This document shows positions 1-7,990 of a stretch of 20,857 bases of DNA, piece after piece. The notes under the pieces were generated by a model. The model did no database searches, was not told where the DNA came from, and worked only from the letters and a program-made list of their open reading frames with translations. Position numbers and translations under genes: made by a program. How positions within the stretch are numbered: the stretch's first letter is position 1; each line of letters begins with the position of its first letter. The stretch is from the NCBI GenBank assembly GCA_964543295.1, contig CAZIXA010000037.1, positions 1 through 20,857 of the forward strand. The letters run 5' to 3'. Source of the DNA: AE-B3B sp964543295 (GTDB taxonomy: Bacteria; Aerophobota; Aerophobia; Aerophobales; AE-B3A).

Positions 1-129
1 ACTCCTTACTTTTAGTCTCATACAGTGCTAAAAATTTTCCTTAAGAAATCTCTAGGAGGCTGGTGGAAAACCCCTGCTTCTGATTATGAATTTCATCTGA
101 ACTGTGCTCTTTCTTAAGACAACAAATAT

Positions 130-158
130 TTTACAAAAATCCTTACCTGTGCTATAAT
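130..158 (+). promoter_or_regulatory. Sigma-70-type promoter of the IS1182-like remnant
   Basis: TTTACA at 130-135 and a perfect TATAAT at 153-158 are separated by 17 bases. An AAGGAG Shine-Dalgarno at 192-197 follows, five bases before the ATG at 203. The geometry is consensus-like and points at the broken transposase gene, so transcription of the debris may persist although the protein cannot be made. Confidence 0.6.
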
Positions 159-202
159 AGAGGTGCTTTTGAAGTTAAAAAATACCACAGCAAGGAGATA
201 AA

Positions 203-1303
203 ATGCTAGGAAAACCGGCAAATCTCTTTTTTCGATACCGACTTCGTCTGTGCCCATCTTACATCTTATAGATCAAAAGAGCTTCTATACTAAAATGCAC
301 GAATTTGCTGATAGGGTCATAACTGATGATGAGTTTGCTGATATCTACTGCCTTAATAATGGTAGGCCTTCTGTACCCCCCCACCAAGACTTACCAAAGT
401 TCTTATCTTAGAGAATTATGAGAATCTCTCTGATAGAGAAGCCCTTGAGATGCTACGTTTTAATGTCAAATGGAAGTATGCCCTAGATGTTCCTCTTGAC
501 TACGAGGGCTTTGACCGCTTCCTCTTGGTTTACTTTCGAGCCCGCCTCCTCATTAATCACAAGGATAAGATGATCTTTAAAAAAACCCTCGAGCTGGCAA
601 GAGAAGCAGGCCTTTTGAAAAGGATTCTACCCCTATGCTGGAAGCCGGAGCAGTAAAGGATACCTACGAGCTTTTGCAAGGTGACATCCACAAGATTCTC
701 TTTTTTATGAATAAAAAGAGAAAATCCAAGCTAAATCTTTTTTTTGAAGATTTACGGTAAAGAGAATGTGAAACCAAAGATCAACTGGGAAGATAGGAAA
801 GAGCGAGGAGAGCTTCTCTCTCTTTTGGTCTCTGATGCCAGGAAAGTTCTCTCTCATCTCGATGACTCCAAAGAGGATCTCGATCCTGAAGTTGAAGATG
901 CTGCCAAACTCCTGGCCAAAATCGTTTCCCAGGATACAGAGAAAAATGAGCAAGGTGAGCCTCGAATCAGAAAAGGAGTGGCTAAAGACCGAATTATCTC
1001 CACCACTGCTCCCGAAGAAATGAGTGTACCACGGCCAAGAATACCGGAAGAACTATTACCGCAGGCTCCAATGAAGAGTATCTTCGGAAGATGAGAGCGA
1101 GACAAAAAACTGAGCAGTTTAAACAGATTTATAATTTAAAGGCGTCCACCAATAGAGAGAAAGATCGTTGAGCTCATCTACCATGGCCTTCGCAAGAGAC
1201 AAGATACATCGAAGTGAGAAAATCTCGTCTTCAAGCCTTATTCACTGCTTCTGTGGTAAACCTTAAGAGAATTTTATACCAGAGCAACAAGATAAAAGGA
1301 TAG
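203..1303 (+). pseudogene. IS1182-like transposase, multiply frameshifted
   Basis: The reading frame opens MLGKPAN at 203 and similarity then hops between frames. FDTDFVCAHL lies near 232-262. MHEFADRVITDDEFADIY starts near 295. A frame change occurs at the C-run near 378. DREALEMLRFNVKWKYAL and the region to DYEGFDR lie at 432-530, the DUF772-like N-terminal domain of IS1182-family transposases. A segment with DARKVLSHLDD and RIRKGVAKDRI lies at 744-1010. The C-terminal motif RYIEVRKSRLQALFTASVVN and the run on to LKRIL end at the TAG at 1301-1303. At least five frame changes or stops are needed. Roughly 366 codons span the whole, against about 450-500 for the family, and most of the central DDE nuclease fold seems deleted just after the KDRI segment. 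This is a dead element; promoter and ribosome-binding site upstream are still intact. The family is recognised from remembered domain patterns, and the exact IS name is unknown. Confidence 0.8.
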
Positions 1304-1488
1304 TCTTTGATATACCAGAGGCTCTTCCAGTACTCACATAGATAAACAGACACCATAGTCCCGGGTTTCTAAGAATTAGGGCTCAAATTTCCTAAATTAT
1401 CAAGGTGAATCTTATCAAGACAGTCAAATTATTGGCAACGCTCATCAGCTCTCCTTCGAAAAAAAATCGAAGTTGCTGATAGTACCCG

Positions 1489-1722
1489 TTGTTTGGAGGG
1501 GTTTTTCACCTCCCTCCTAGAGGTGCCTTCGAGTTTTATCACCAAAGGCAAACGATAGAGAACTTCTTCGAAGAGAGCAAAAACCCGTTTCATTCTGGGA
1601 AGATACCATCTCAGCGTTTTCGCAGCAATGAGGCTTATCTTTACTTTATCTCCTTGGCTTATAACATATTTTGCATTTTTAAAAAAACATCTGCCAGAGG
1701 TATGGCAAAGATGCTCTTTTGA
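1489..1722 (+). pseudogene. C-terminal fragment of a second DDE transposase
   Basis: About 78 codons without their natural start. FYHQRQTIENFFEESKNPFH (near 1533-1592) and SNEAYLYFISLAYN (near 1625-1666) are the C-terminal signature of an IS4/IS1380-like DDE transposase, where the E of QTIENFF is the expected third acidic catalytic residue. The TTG at 1489 is not a credible start, and the upstream sequence (1304-1488) carries no recognisable first part of the protein. It differs in family from the IS1182-like remnant just upstream, so two unrelated elements decayed side by side. The exact family is uncertain. Confidence 0.65.
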
Positions 1723-2197
1723 AACTTTTAGCGATAGAGCCATCAGCCATGCAGTCCGAATAGAATAGAAAAAAGAAAAAGTTTACACTTTACATATGAG
1801 TTCACAATACAGATATAAAGCAGAATTAAAGCTTATACTGCGAAAATTACGGGCTGCAATTACATTAAATAGAATACTGAAAGATACTGGAATTATCTAA
1901 ATTTTGTAAAAAGTGCAATTTTTTCGTGATTCCCGTTAAAAATTATTCAGATTCCGAAGCTTCGAGAATAAGATTCCAAATATTGCTAATGCCCCTAAAG
2001 CAGGCTTACATAAAGACAAAATTATTTTATGGTATAGGGCAAATTCTGAACAACCATCTATCCTCGCGGTATCGACCAACTCTGAGGGAATACTAAGAAT
2101 TTAATCAAATCTATAAATGCTGTCAGGGGGCTCGAACCAATAACAAATGGGTTTTTAAAGTTTATTCCGGCAAAATTTATCATCAGAAATTATCCTA
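1723..2197. other. Gene-free stretch downstream of the dehydrogenase
   Basis: No supportable gene. A 34-codon open frame begins with the ATG at 1796 but has no ribosome-binding site and resembles nothing I know. A short stretch near 2118-2145, on the minus strand, contains GGTTCGAGCCCC, which resembles a tRNA T-loop, but no cloverleaf can be built around it. No terminator with a U-tract is seen after the dehydrogenase stop at 2198. Confidence 0.5.
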
Positions 2198-3250
2198 TTA
2201 GAATGATAAAGGTAATTTCACTGCCTTTTCTAGCTCAATCGATCTGTATATAGCCATAGCAATTTCTAGAGCTGCCCGACCATCTTCACCTCGTACCCCG
2301 GGCATTATTTCCTTATTCAATCTTACACATTCAACGAAATAGGCTATTTCACTTACATAGCCAAGCGATAATTCCTCATCCATTGCTGGAGCAGTCCATC
2401 CTTTAGTAGTCTCCGCCTTTTCGATGGCATAACCATACCCACAGGAACTGTACACCTTAATTGGTGAACCTTGAGACAGCTTAACCTTAATATTTCCCTT
2501 CGTTCCATAGATCTCAATTTGATCATCGAGACCACCCAAAGTTAGGTAGTTACCTTCTACGAGTGCAAATGTCCCATCCTTAAATGTAAGAATAGCCACT
2601 GCCCAGTCCTCGCCCTCAAAATTTGTATGCAGTAAATTGCTAGATTTGCCTCCGCTAGCCCTACCAACGACCTTAGCAACTTCTTTGTTCTTAAGCCAAC
2701 GCACAAAACCAATAGGATGTATTCCCATATGAAGCATTGCTCCACCACCACACAATTTTAATTTCTGGGCGTATATAGAATGTGAACCACTATGAGCTTC
2801 TTTTGCTTTTACATAGAGAATATCGCCTATTCCTCCCTCCTCATAAATACTCTTTGCTCTAACAAGTGCAGGGGCAAAGATCCAATCCTCTGCATACATA
2901 AGCTTTACTCCGCTACGGGCACAAGACCGCAACATCTCATCAGCATCGTCAAGGTTGGTTGCCAGAGGTTTTTCACAGATCACGTGCTTACCTTCATTTA
3001 CTGCTGCCAAAGTAACTTCTTTATGGAGAAAATTGGGAACGCATACGCTTATCAAATCTATATCGTCACGCCTCAACATTTGATGGTAATCGTCATAAGA
3101 GTTTGGAATCTCAAACTCCTTGCAAAAGGCACTAAGGTTATCAATTGCTGCTGCCCCAACAATTTCCGCATGGGGACATCTTCTATAGGCTTCGGCGTGT
3201 AAATTTGCTGCAAACCTAGATCCAACAACTCCTACCCGCACCCTTTTCAC
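2198..3250 (-). CDS. Gfo/Idh/MocA-family NAD(P)-dependent oxidoreductase
   Basis: A 350-residue, full-length member of the glucose-fructose oxidoreductase / inositol 2-dehydrogenase family. These cytoplasmic enzymes oxidise or reduce a sugar or cyclitol hydroxyl with NAD(P). An N-terminal Rossmann loop is visible as GVVGSRFAA (residues 7-15), the family hallmark EKPLA at 93-97 supplies the catalytic lysine (K94), and the C-terminal substrate domain contains GGGAMLHMGIHPI with the likely catalytic histidine H178. The start is GTG at 3250, supported by CGGAGGTG (3256-3263) five bases upstream. It follows the HpaI-aldolase gene on the same strand but is separated from it by a dead IS200-type element, so it may now need its own promoter; a candidate lies at 3432-3452. 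Substrate specificity cannot be read from sequence. Confidence 0.9.
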   Translation of the reverse strand: MKRVRVGVVGSRFAANLHAEAYRRCPHAEIVGAAAIDNLSAFCKEFEIPNSYDDYHQMLRRDDIDLISVCVPNFLHKEVTLAAVNEGKHVICEKPLATNLDDADEMLRSCARSGVKLMYAEDWIFAPALVRAKSIYEEGGIGDILYVKAKEAHSGSHSIYAQKLKLCGGGAMLHMGIHPIGFVRWLKNKEVAKVVGRASGGKSSNLLHTNFEGEDWAVAILTFKDGTFALVEGNYLTLGGLDDQIEIYGTKGNIKVKLSQGSPIKVYSSCGYGYAIEKAETTKGWTAPAMDEELSLGYVSEIAYFVECVRLNKEIMPGVRGEDGRAALEIAMAIYRSIELEKAVKLPLSF

Positions 3251-3431
3251 TGTAGCACCTCCGACAAACTACAAATATGTTTCTGAAGGTCTATGCTCCT
3301 ATACTCTCGATATCCTCTTGTTTGCCTCTTCAAAAGATTTTTTCACTTGCTCCTGTTTAGTTAGCGGCACTCAGCATACAAACCGGCCTACAGATACTTA
3401 TGGCAACTATCCGCCTTTCTTAGCTCTCTTT

Positions 3432-3452
3432 ATTCTATTTTATAGAATTATA
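3432..3452 (-). promoter_or_regulatory. Candidate operator palindrome next to a TATAAT box
   Basis: ATTCTAT TTT ATAGAAT (3432-3448) is a perfect 7-base inverted repeat with a 3-base centre. Overlapping it, a perfect TATAAT on the minus strand occupies 3447-3452. The matching -35 is weak (no TTGACA-like hexamer at 16-18 bases). Placement about 190 bases before the dehydrogenase start fits a regulated promoter for that gene, left after an IS separated it from the upstream operon. No regulator gene is visible in the window. Confidence 0.3.
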
Positions 3453-3477
3453 TTCTACTTCATAATATACAAGATAG

Positions 3478-3497
3478 TCAGGGGGCTTTGCCCCTGA
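3478..3497. repeat. GC-rich hairpin, possible IS200/IS605 right-end palindrome
   Basis: TCAGGGG (3478-3484) and CCCCTGA (3491-3497) form a perfect 7-bp stem with loop GCTTTG. There is no U-tract on either side, so it is a poor intrinsic terminator. It lies beyond the 3' end of the tnpA remnant, where the right-end hairpin of an IS200/IS605 element would be expected. It could instead be an unrelated intergenic palindrome. Confidence 0.35.
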
Positions 3498-3568
3498 AAA
3501 CCCCTTTGTTTTCCAAGGGAACTCTCACCTTATTTAATCCCCTTGCGAATCTTCCAGCTTTACATCTT

Positions 3569-3906
3569 TTAGGTAAATTCAGTAAGTTCTGTTTGACCAA
3601 TTTCCCTCATCTTAGGGCGTAGATACCTACTGTTTGCCCAGAACTTTCCCAGCCAAAGGTGTTGTTTTAGATTGGCGAACTCGCAGGGCAGTATCTTGGT
3701 GGCGTAGAGACAAACAGATGAACATGATTTGTCTGAATACTCATTTTCTCTATTTCAAATTCGTATTGTTTTGCAATTTCAGAAAAGATCTCTTTTAATC
3801 TCTCTTTTATTCCTCCTCGCAAGATAGATTTGTGACATTTTGGAATCCACATAAGATTATAGTTGAAATTACATACCGCATGTGGTATTGCTTTAACGTT
3901 ACTCAT
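3569..3906 (-). pseudogene. tnpA: IS200/IS605-family TnpA (Y1 transposase) remnant
   Basis: The open frame (3906 to 3667) gives 79 residues. HAVCNFNYNLMWIPKC is the usual N-terminus, and QTNHVHLFVSTPPRY contains the His-x-His (HUH) metal motif of single-strand transposases. The frame then runs into a stop. Similarity continues in another frame as ANLKQHLWLGKFWANSRYLR and ends at a TAA at 3569-3571, before the C-terminal helix that normally carries the nucleophilic tyrosine. Expected length is about 130-150 residues. It is therefore frameshifted, C-terminally decayed and inactive. No tnpB accompanies it. It sits between the aldolase and the dehydrogenase genes and interrupts the operon. Confidence 0.8.
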
Positions 3907-3935
3907 ACTATCATTCTAATTGAAAGAGCAACTTA

Positions 3936-4003
3936 GTCCAGCTTCGCTGGACACCTCACAGCCCTCCCTTGCCACGCCGTCAAGCGACGTGGCTTGCGGG
4001 AGG
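3936..4003. repeat. Paired palindromes at the 5' side of tnpA (left-end-like)
   Basis: The first hairpin is GTCCAGC (3936-3942), loop TTC, GCTGGAC (3946-3952). The second is nested: CCTCCC (3963-3968) and GCCACG (3971-3976) pair with CGTGGC (3988-3993) and GGGAGG (3998-4003). Imperfect subterminal palindromes just 5' of tnpA are the recognition structures of IS200/IS605 elements, so this is probably the left end. The larger hairpin starts only four bases past the stop of the aldolase gene and could also act as its transcript end, although no U-tract follows. Confidence 0.5.
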
Positions 4004-4006
4004 TAT

Positions 4007-4777
4007 TTAGGGTGTCAAAACTAGCCTACCCAAATCGTAGTATGCTCTTGATACAATCATCGTATCGGCACCGTAAGCTATGAAGCGAACACCAATTTCT
4101 ATATAACGATTCGCCTGCTCAGGAGTCACCACAAAATTACCCACAGCAATCCCTTTTTGCTCGGCTTTTTGCAGGATTTCCTGAATTGCTTTAAGGACAC
4201 GGTCATCGGTTATCTTCCCAATTATCCCAAGGGATTGGGAAAGGTCAAAAGGACCGATAAAGATACAATCTATATGCGGTACCTCCAGTATCTCATCCAG
4301 ATTGCTGAGACCCTCAATTCCTTCAATCTGTAATATGATAGCTGTCTCACGATTAGAACGGTTATAATAATCTGGATCCCTATCCACCGCATTGTACTTG
4401 GAAGAACGAGTAAAAGGACAAACACCCCGCGTTCCTTCTGGATTATATTTAGCAGCACTTACCACAAGTTCAGCATCCTTTTTACTTGTGATATTAGGAA
4501 CCATTACGGCTGAAACTCCAGTATCTAACGCATGTCCTATACGATGATGGTTGATTTCTGGCACACGATATATGGATATGAGCCCTGCAGCATCACAACC
4601 CCTCACTATTTGAATTGATGCGTCTACACCCATCATTCCATGCTCAGCGTCAACAATACCTGCCTCGAAACCTGAATACCTAACAATCTCTGCTATTTCT
4701 GCAGCTGGAATCTGTAGAAAGGTACCCAATATAACCTTGTCCGACTTAATTCTGGATTTGAATGTTTGCTTTATCAC
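4007..4777 (-). CDS. HpcH/HpaI-family class II aldolase
   Basis: A 256-residue, full-length member of the metal-dependent HpaI/GarL aldolases, which cleave 4-hydroxy-2-oxo acids into pyruvate and an aldehyde. DAEHG at 43-47 contains the conserved histidine (H46). R71 in IYRVPE corresponds to the carboxylate-binding arginine. The metal ligands fit E152 in QIEG and D178 in GPFDLSQSLG. VPNI is at 93-96. The start is GTG at 4777; GTGA overlaps the stop of the transaldolase gene by four bases, indicating translational coupling, and AGAGGA lies upstream. In this operon the likely role is retro-aldol cleavage of a 2-keto-(3-deoxy) sugar acid, the usual last step of uronate or sugar-acid breakdown. 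The precise substrate is inferred, not shown. Confidence 0.9.
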   Translation of the reverse strand: MIKQTFKSRIKSDKVILGTFLQIPAAEIAEIVRYSGFEAGIVDAEHGMMGVDASIQIVRGCDAAGLISIYRVPEINHHRIGHALDTGVSAVMVPNITSKKDAELVVSAAKYNPEGTRGVCPFTRSSKYNAVDRDPDYYNRSNRETAIILQIEGIEGLSNLDEILEVPHIDCIFIGPFDLSQSLGIIGKITDDRVLKAIQEILQKAEQKGIAVGNFVVTPEQANRYIEIGVRFIAYGADTMIVSRAYYDLGRLVLTP

Positions 4778-5826
4778 GATAATCCTCTTTCAGTTTTACG
4801 TTTAGATATCGCATTCAACAATATATCAATACCGGTTAAGAATGATTCTTGAAAGGAGACAACAGGACCAAACTTCTGAAACTCCTCTGGCGCTAACGAA
4901 CCTTCATGATTGGCTTTGTGAAAATCCGGTAATTTAACTTCCAGTTCTGATAAAACATTATCAGAAGTTCGCGTATCTATACGGGATACAACCGGGACAT
5001 CCATTTCTATTAACTGCTCTGCCAGGCTCCAGCCAATGGTAATTGCCATAGCGCCACCAACAAGCTCGGAAAAATGATGAGGTCCTCGGGCACCGCCACC
5101 CAACAAGAGAGCTTTATAATTCCGTTTTTTAAATACCCTATATGCGGTGCGAGAAGCTTCGCATCCCGCCTTTTTTATCCACTCCACATCTATAGTAACT
5201 CCTTGCCTTTCTGCTTTCTTCTTCAGATATTCATCCAGAATACCTGCAATAAGGGTTATATAACAAAGAGGTCTGGTTTTGGCGCGGTTAAGTCCGCGCT
5301 GGTAAGCCTCAGCCATATAAACGGCTTGATCGACTGAGAAACCCAATGTTGCAATGGTGGGATACCCCATTGCTGTGAGCTCCTCCATTGCCATAGCGCC
5401 AGCAGGTGTGGCAGGGACCTTAATTATTATGTTCTCTCCCATTTTACGGTAATCGTGCGCTCCCGCGATAATCGCATCCGGATTCTCGTTAACTCGAGGA
5501 TCGCCCTGGATCGCAACATAGCCATAACGACCATTACTCTTTTCATAAAGTGGCTGGAAAAGATTTTGCAAACGGGCGACTGCTTTTTTGTATACTATAT
5601 CAGCGATCTCGTCATCGCTATCGGACTCCTCCAGTGCCTGGTCAATAAGTTTATTGATATAAGGGGGATCGTTCAAAAGTTTGGATGGATAGGTAGGATT
5701 CGTAGTTGCACCAACAGCTCCGCTTGCAATGGCGTTTTCTGCTTCCTTGGGTTTCGCATTATTTATCCAAAATTCTGTCGAAGTCCTATGAAATACACGA
5801 CGAAAATAGTCACCTTTTTTTCTCAT
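4774..5826 (-). CDS. Transaldolase-family protein
   Basis: A 350-residue protein of the transaldolase / fructose-6-phosphate aldolase superfamily. SGAVGATTNPTYPSKLL (35-51) is the N-terminal signature with the conserved TTNPT, and ENIIIKVPAT (131-140) places the Schiff-base lysine at K136. PTIATLGFSVDQAVYMAEAY and RIDTRTSDNVL are further family segments. It is longer than the short TalC/MipB type (about 220) and somewhat longer than TalB (about 317), so it may be a subfamily specialised for a modified keto-sugar rather than housekeeping transaldolase. The start is ATG at 5826 with AAAGGAGC (5833-5840) six bases away. It is the first gene of a two-gene unit, coupled to the HpaI aldolase through a four-base overlap. 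A 290-base gap and a terminator separate it from the preceding gene. Confidence 0.85.
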   Translation of the reverse strand: MRKKGDYFRRVFHRTSTEFWINNAKPKEAENAIASGAVGATTNPTYPSKLLNDPPYINKLIDQALEESDSDDEIADIVYKKAVARLQNLFQPLYEKSNGRYGYVAIQGDPRVNENPDAIIAGAHDYRKMGENIIIKVPATPAGAMAMEELTAMGYPTIATLGFSVDQAVYMAEAYQRGLNRAKTRPLCYITLIAGILDEYLKKKAERQGVTIDVEWIKKAGCEASRTAYRVFKKRNYKALLLGGGARGPHHFSELVGGAMAITIGWSLAEQLIEMDVPVVSRIDTRTSDNVLSELEVKLPDFHKANHEGSLAPEEFQKFGPVVSFQESFLTGIDILLNAISKRKTERGLS

Positions 5827-6082
5827 TATCTTGCTCCTTTTATGTATCTTTCATGAAACCAGAGAATTAGTTTTATTACCGTATCTCCAAATACCACACT
5901 TTTTGTTTTGCTCTATCATATAAGGTAGTTCAAAAACTCCCCTTCTTCTATTTTTAACCTAATTCAACTCACTTCACAAAGTATCTTTTTATGATATCCT
6001 GATAAGTATGTAAGCAATCCAGTGTAGGAGGCCTCTACTGAGTAGTAAGCTCCAAGTTCTTCTCCAGGAGAGAAAAAGATTA
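5827..6082. other. Leader region of the transaldolase-aldolase unit
   Basis: An AT-rich gap between the terminator of the amidohydrolase and the transaldolase start. It contains the transaldolase Shine-Dalgarno (5833-5840) and an 8-base palindrome GAGGCCTC (6028-6035). I see TATGAT on the minus strand near 5925 but no matching -35. A promoter is expected because a terminator precedes it, but I cannot place it firmly. Confidence 0.35.
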
Positions 6083-6120
6083 GTAAATAACCCCCACAGC
6101 AGAGCTGTGTGGTTATTTAC
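6083..6120 (-). terminator. Intrinsic-type terminator overlapping a stop codon
   Basis: GTAAATAACC (6083-6092) pairs with GGTTATTTAC (6111-6120), and inside it CACAGC (6095-6100) pairs with GCTGTG (6104-6109) around loop AGA, with only a CC/T bulge. The stop codon of the amidohydrolase (6117-6119) lies in the outer stem. On the minus strand the hairpin is followed by TAATCTTTTTCTC, a modest U-tract. It probably separates the 20,749-6,117 transcript from the aldolase pair. Confidence 0.65.
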
Positions 6121-7886
6121 TTTATAACCGTCTCCACTAGTTTTCTTTTATGACAATTGTAGAGACCGCGATCACTGATCTTAAGTACTCCAACTTCTCC
6201 ACATACACCTAGAAAGGCCAGGGTTGAAAATGGGTCTCGATACTCACACCCAAAACTATGAAGTACTGAATTTATCTTTTTTTCTTTCTCAACCACAGTT
6301 TCAAAAGATTCATCTGATAATAGCCCCAATAAGGGCAACTCAAGTCTCGCCTCCACTTTTTTATTCCTAACTGCAATAAAGCCACCCCCCATCTCAACCA
6401 ATTCGTTCACAGCCACACTAATGTCCTGATCATTTGTTCCAACAACTAGAATATTTTCCATAACTGGGTTATATGTACTACCCATAGCCCCCACTTTCAA
6501 TTTAAATCCTTGAACAAAACCAATTCCAATTCTGCCTGATTTTTCAAATCGATCGACCATCACAATTTTCAGAACATCGTTCTTAATATCTGGCTGAATT
6601 TCTCCATTAACAATGTTCAAACGAATTTTTTTTTCTTCCGTAATGATGCACCCTTCCGGAGAATCGATGACTCTTACAAGTACCTCCTTTTTGCCTGGTG
6701 GTACTTTAAGTTGGAAATCTTCCGCTGCGACTTTTCCTTTCACTTTCATTGTATTATACATATAATCCGGATACTTGGGCTGTTTTAAATCCATAACCAT
6801 TTTACCATCTTTCGCCACGATTTTTCCACCTACAATGGTCATAACTACCTTGAATCCGACCAGTTCATCTACTAATAGAATATCAGCATACTTGCCTGGA
6901 GCAATACTCCCTAAATCTTGGCTTACTTTCAATAAATCAGCAGCATTGATAGTCGCCATCTGAACTGCTGTTATAGGATTAACCCCAGCACTAATTGCCA
7001 ATCGAATATTTTCGTCTAGATTACCTTCATGTGCTAGTTTGCTAGGTGATGCGATGTCGTTGCAAAAATTGAAATATCGGGTATCCAATTTTTTTTCTGT
7101 TATGGCTTTAATCAATGTCAACAAATCCGTCAACTGTGTTCCTTGGCGAATAGAGATATACATACCTAATCTCACTTTCTCAATTGCCTCCTCCACACTC
7201 ACAGTTTCATGGTCAGAAGCTGCCCCCATAGACAGGTAAGCCGTGAGTTCCTTGCCATAAAGTTCAGCACCATGCCCCGTAATTACTTTCCCTTTTGCCA
7301 GAGTAGTCTCAAATAAATCCAGCATTTCTGGGTCCTTTTCGTAGATGGGAATAGCTGGGGGTTCCTCAATCCCAACACATCCTGGCCAATCTAACATCTC
7401 TTTTGAATCTTCTATTGTAGGTGACTGAGCTGTCTTGGGAAACCCCAATTCTACGTTTTGCAAATAAGCCAAAACAGGAACTTGAAAAAGACATCTCACA
7501 GGTGTAACCCTTAATTCATTGTAGAAGAATTTTATTGCTTTTACTCCACCAACAATCCCTTCACCATAAAATGCCATCGGGAGAGAAGTCGTTCCATTAG
7601 GTAACATGGCTATTGCGAGTTGGGTTAAGTTCATATGGCTTTCATATGAATGATAATGGGTTTCAATCAATCCCGGTGTTATGTATTTGCCCTTAGCATC
7701 AATAACTTGACTCTGATCACCAATAGTATGTGAAGCATTTCCTATATATGCAATCCGATCACCTTTTACGGCAACATCCGCTTCATATATTTCAGCCGTC
7801 ATGACATTTACTAGTTTTCCGCCTCTAATAACCAGGTCAGCATTTTCTCTTCCCATTGCTACATCTATCAAATCCCTTCTAGCCAT
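6117..7886 (-). CDS. Divergent adenine-deaminase-family amidohydrolase
   Basis: A 589-residue protein whose architecture matches the AdeC/Ade adenine deaminases (COG1001). The first beta segment is ADLVIRGGKLVNVMTAEIYE, followed by PGLIETHYHS with the HxH metal motif (77-79), GHGAELYGKEL (204-214), SDHE (224-227), ATINAADLL, GSIAPGKYADILLVDEL, and a C-terminal domain with ENILVVGTNDQDISVAVNEL and DPFSTLAFLG. Several positions usual in true adenine deaminases differ: HxHIESS reads HYHSYES, the DPHE segment after TT reads LPMAFYGEG, and the C-terminal HDSHN motif reads TYNPVMEN (471-478). A metal-dependent hydrolase is likely, but adenine as substrate is doubtful; a cyclic amide or lactam-like intermediate of this pathway is a guess. 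The ATG at 7886 has an AAGGAGG at 7895-7901. A hairpin terminator covers its stop codon. Confidence 0.8.
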   Translation of the reverse strand: MARRDLIDVAMGRENADLVIRGGKLVNVMTAEIYEADVAVKGDRIAYIGNASHTIGDQSQVIDAKGKYITPGLIETHYHSYESHMNLTQLAIAMLPNGTTSLPMAFYGEGIVGGVKAIKFFYNELRVTPVRCLFQVPVLAYLQNVELGFPKTAQSPTIEDSKEMLDWPGCVGIEEPPAIPIYEKDPEMLDLFETTLAKGKVITGHGAELYGKELTAYLSMGAASDHETVSVEEAIEKVRLGMYISIRQGTQLTDLLTLIKAITEKKLDTRYFNFCNDIASPSKLAHEGNLDENIRLAISAGVNPITAVQMATINAADLLKVSQDLGSIAPGKYADILLVDELVGFKVVMTIVGGKIVAKDGKMVMDLKQPKYPDYMYNTMKVKGKVAAEDFQLKVPPGKKEVLVRVIDSPEGCIITEEKKIRLNIVNGEIQPDIKNDVLKIVMVDRFEKSGRIGIGFVQGFKLKVGAMGSTYNPVMENILVVGTNDQDISVAVNELVEMGGGFIAVRNKKVEARLELPLLGLLSDESFETVVEKEKKINSVLHSFGCEYRDPFSTLAFLGVCGEVGVLKISDRGLYNCHKRKLVETVIK

Positions 7887-7904
7887 AATTTCTACCTCCT
7901 TGAG

Positions 7905-7932
7905 TTCATATTAAAAGCTTCGCTCCTGTCAA
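7905..7932 (-). promoter_or_regulatory. Weak candidate internal promoter before the amidohydrolase
   Basis: On the minus strand TTGACA (7927-7932) and TATGAA (7905-7910) are 16 bases apart, inside the 104-base gap after the kinase gene. The predicted start of transcription would fall within the ribosome-binding site of the amidohydrolase, which counts against it. Noted because this is the widest gap in the 7-15 kb gene run. Confidence 0.25.
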
Positions 7933-7990
7933 CTCAATACTATACCCTCCCACACGATATCGATTATCTTGTTTTAAGGCAATAAACTTG

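Larger units (their letters stand above)
3251..3568. other. Intergenic region upstream of the dehydrogenase
   Basis: No gene is supported here. It holds the ribosome-binding site of the dehydrogenase (3256-3263), the palindrome with TATAAT at 3432-3452, and a strong hairpin at 3478-3497. The rest is AT-rich without recognised coding content. Confidence 0.5.

Noticed and set aside
40..118. CTTAAGAAA / TTTCTTAAG inverted repeat as IS terminal repeats
   Set aside because: Both arms lie on the same (left) side of the transposase remnant, and no matching copy is found after 1,303.
1796..1900. Small open frame starting MSSQYRYKAEL (34 codons)
   Set aside because: No ribosome-binding site, no recognised motif, located in IS debris; length is within chance for AT-rich sequence.
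2118..2145. GGTTCGAGCCCC on the minus strand, resembling a tRNA T-loop
   Set aside because: The flanking bases do not form a five-pair T-stem, and no acceptor, D or anticodon arm can be drawn.
2792..3202. 136-codon plus-strand open frame opposite the Gfo/Idh gene
   Set aside because: It is antisense to a well-supported gene with full family motifs and has no recognisable protein features of its own.
3936..4003. CRISPR-like or REP array
   Set aside because: Only two unlike hairpins, no repeated unit and no spacers.
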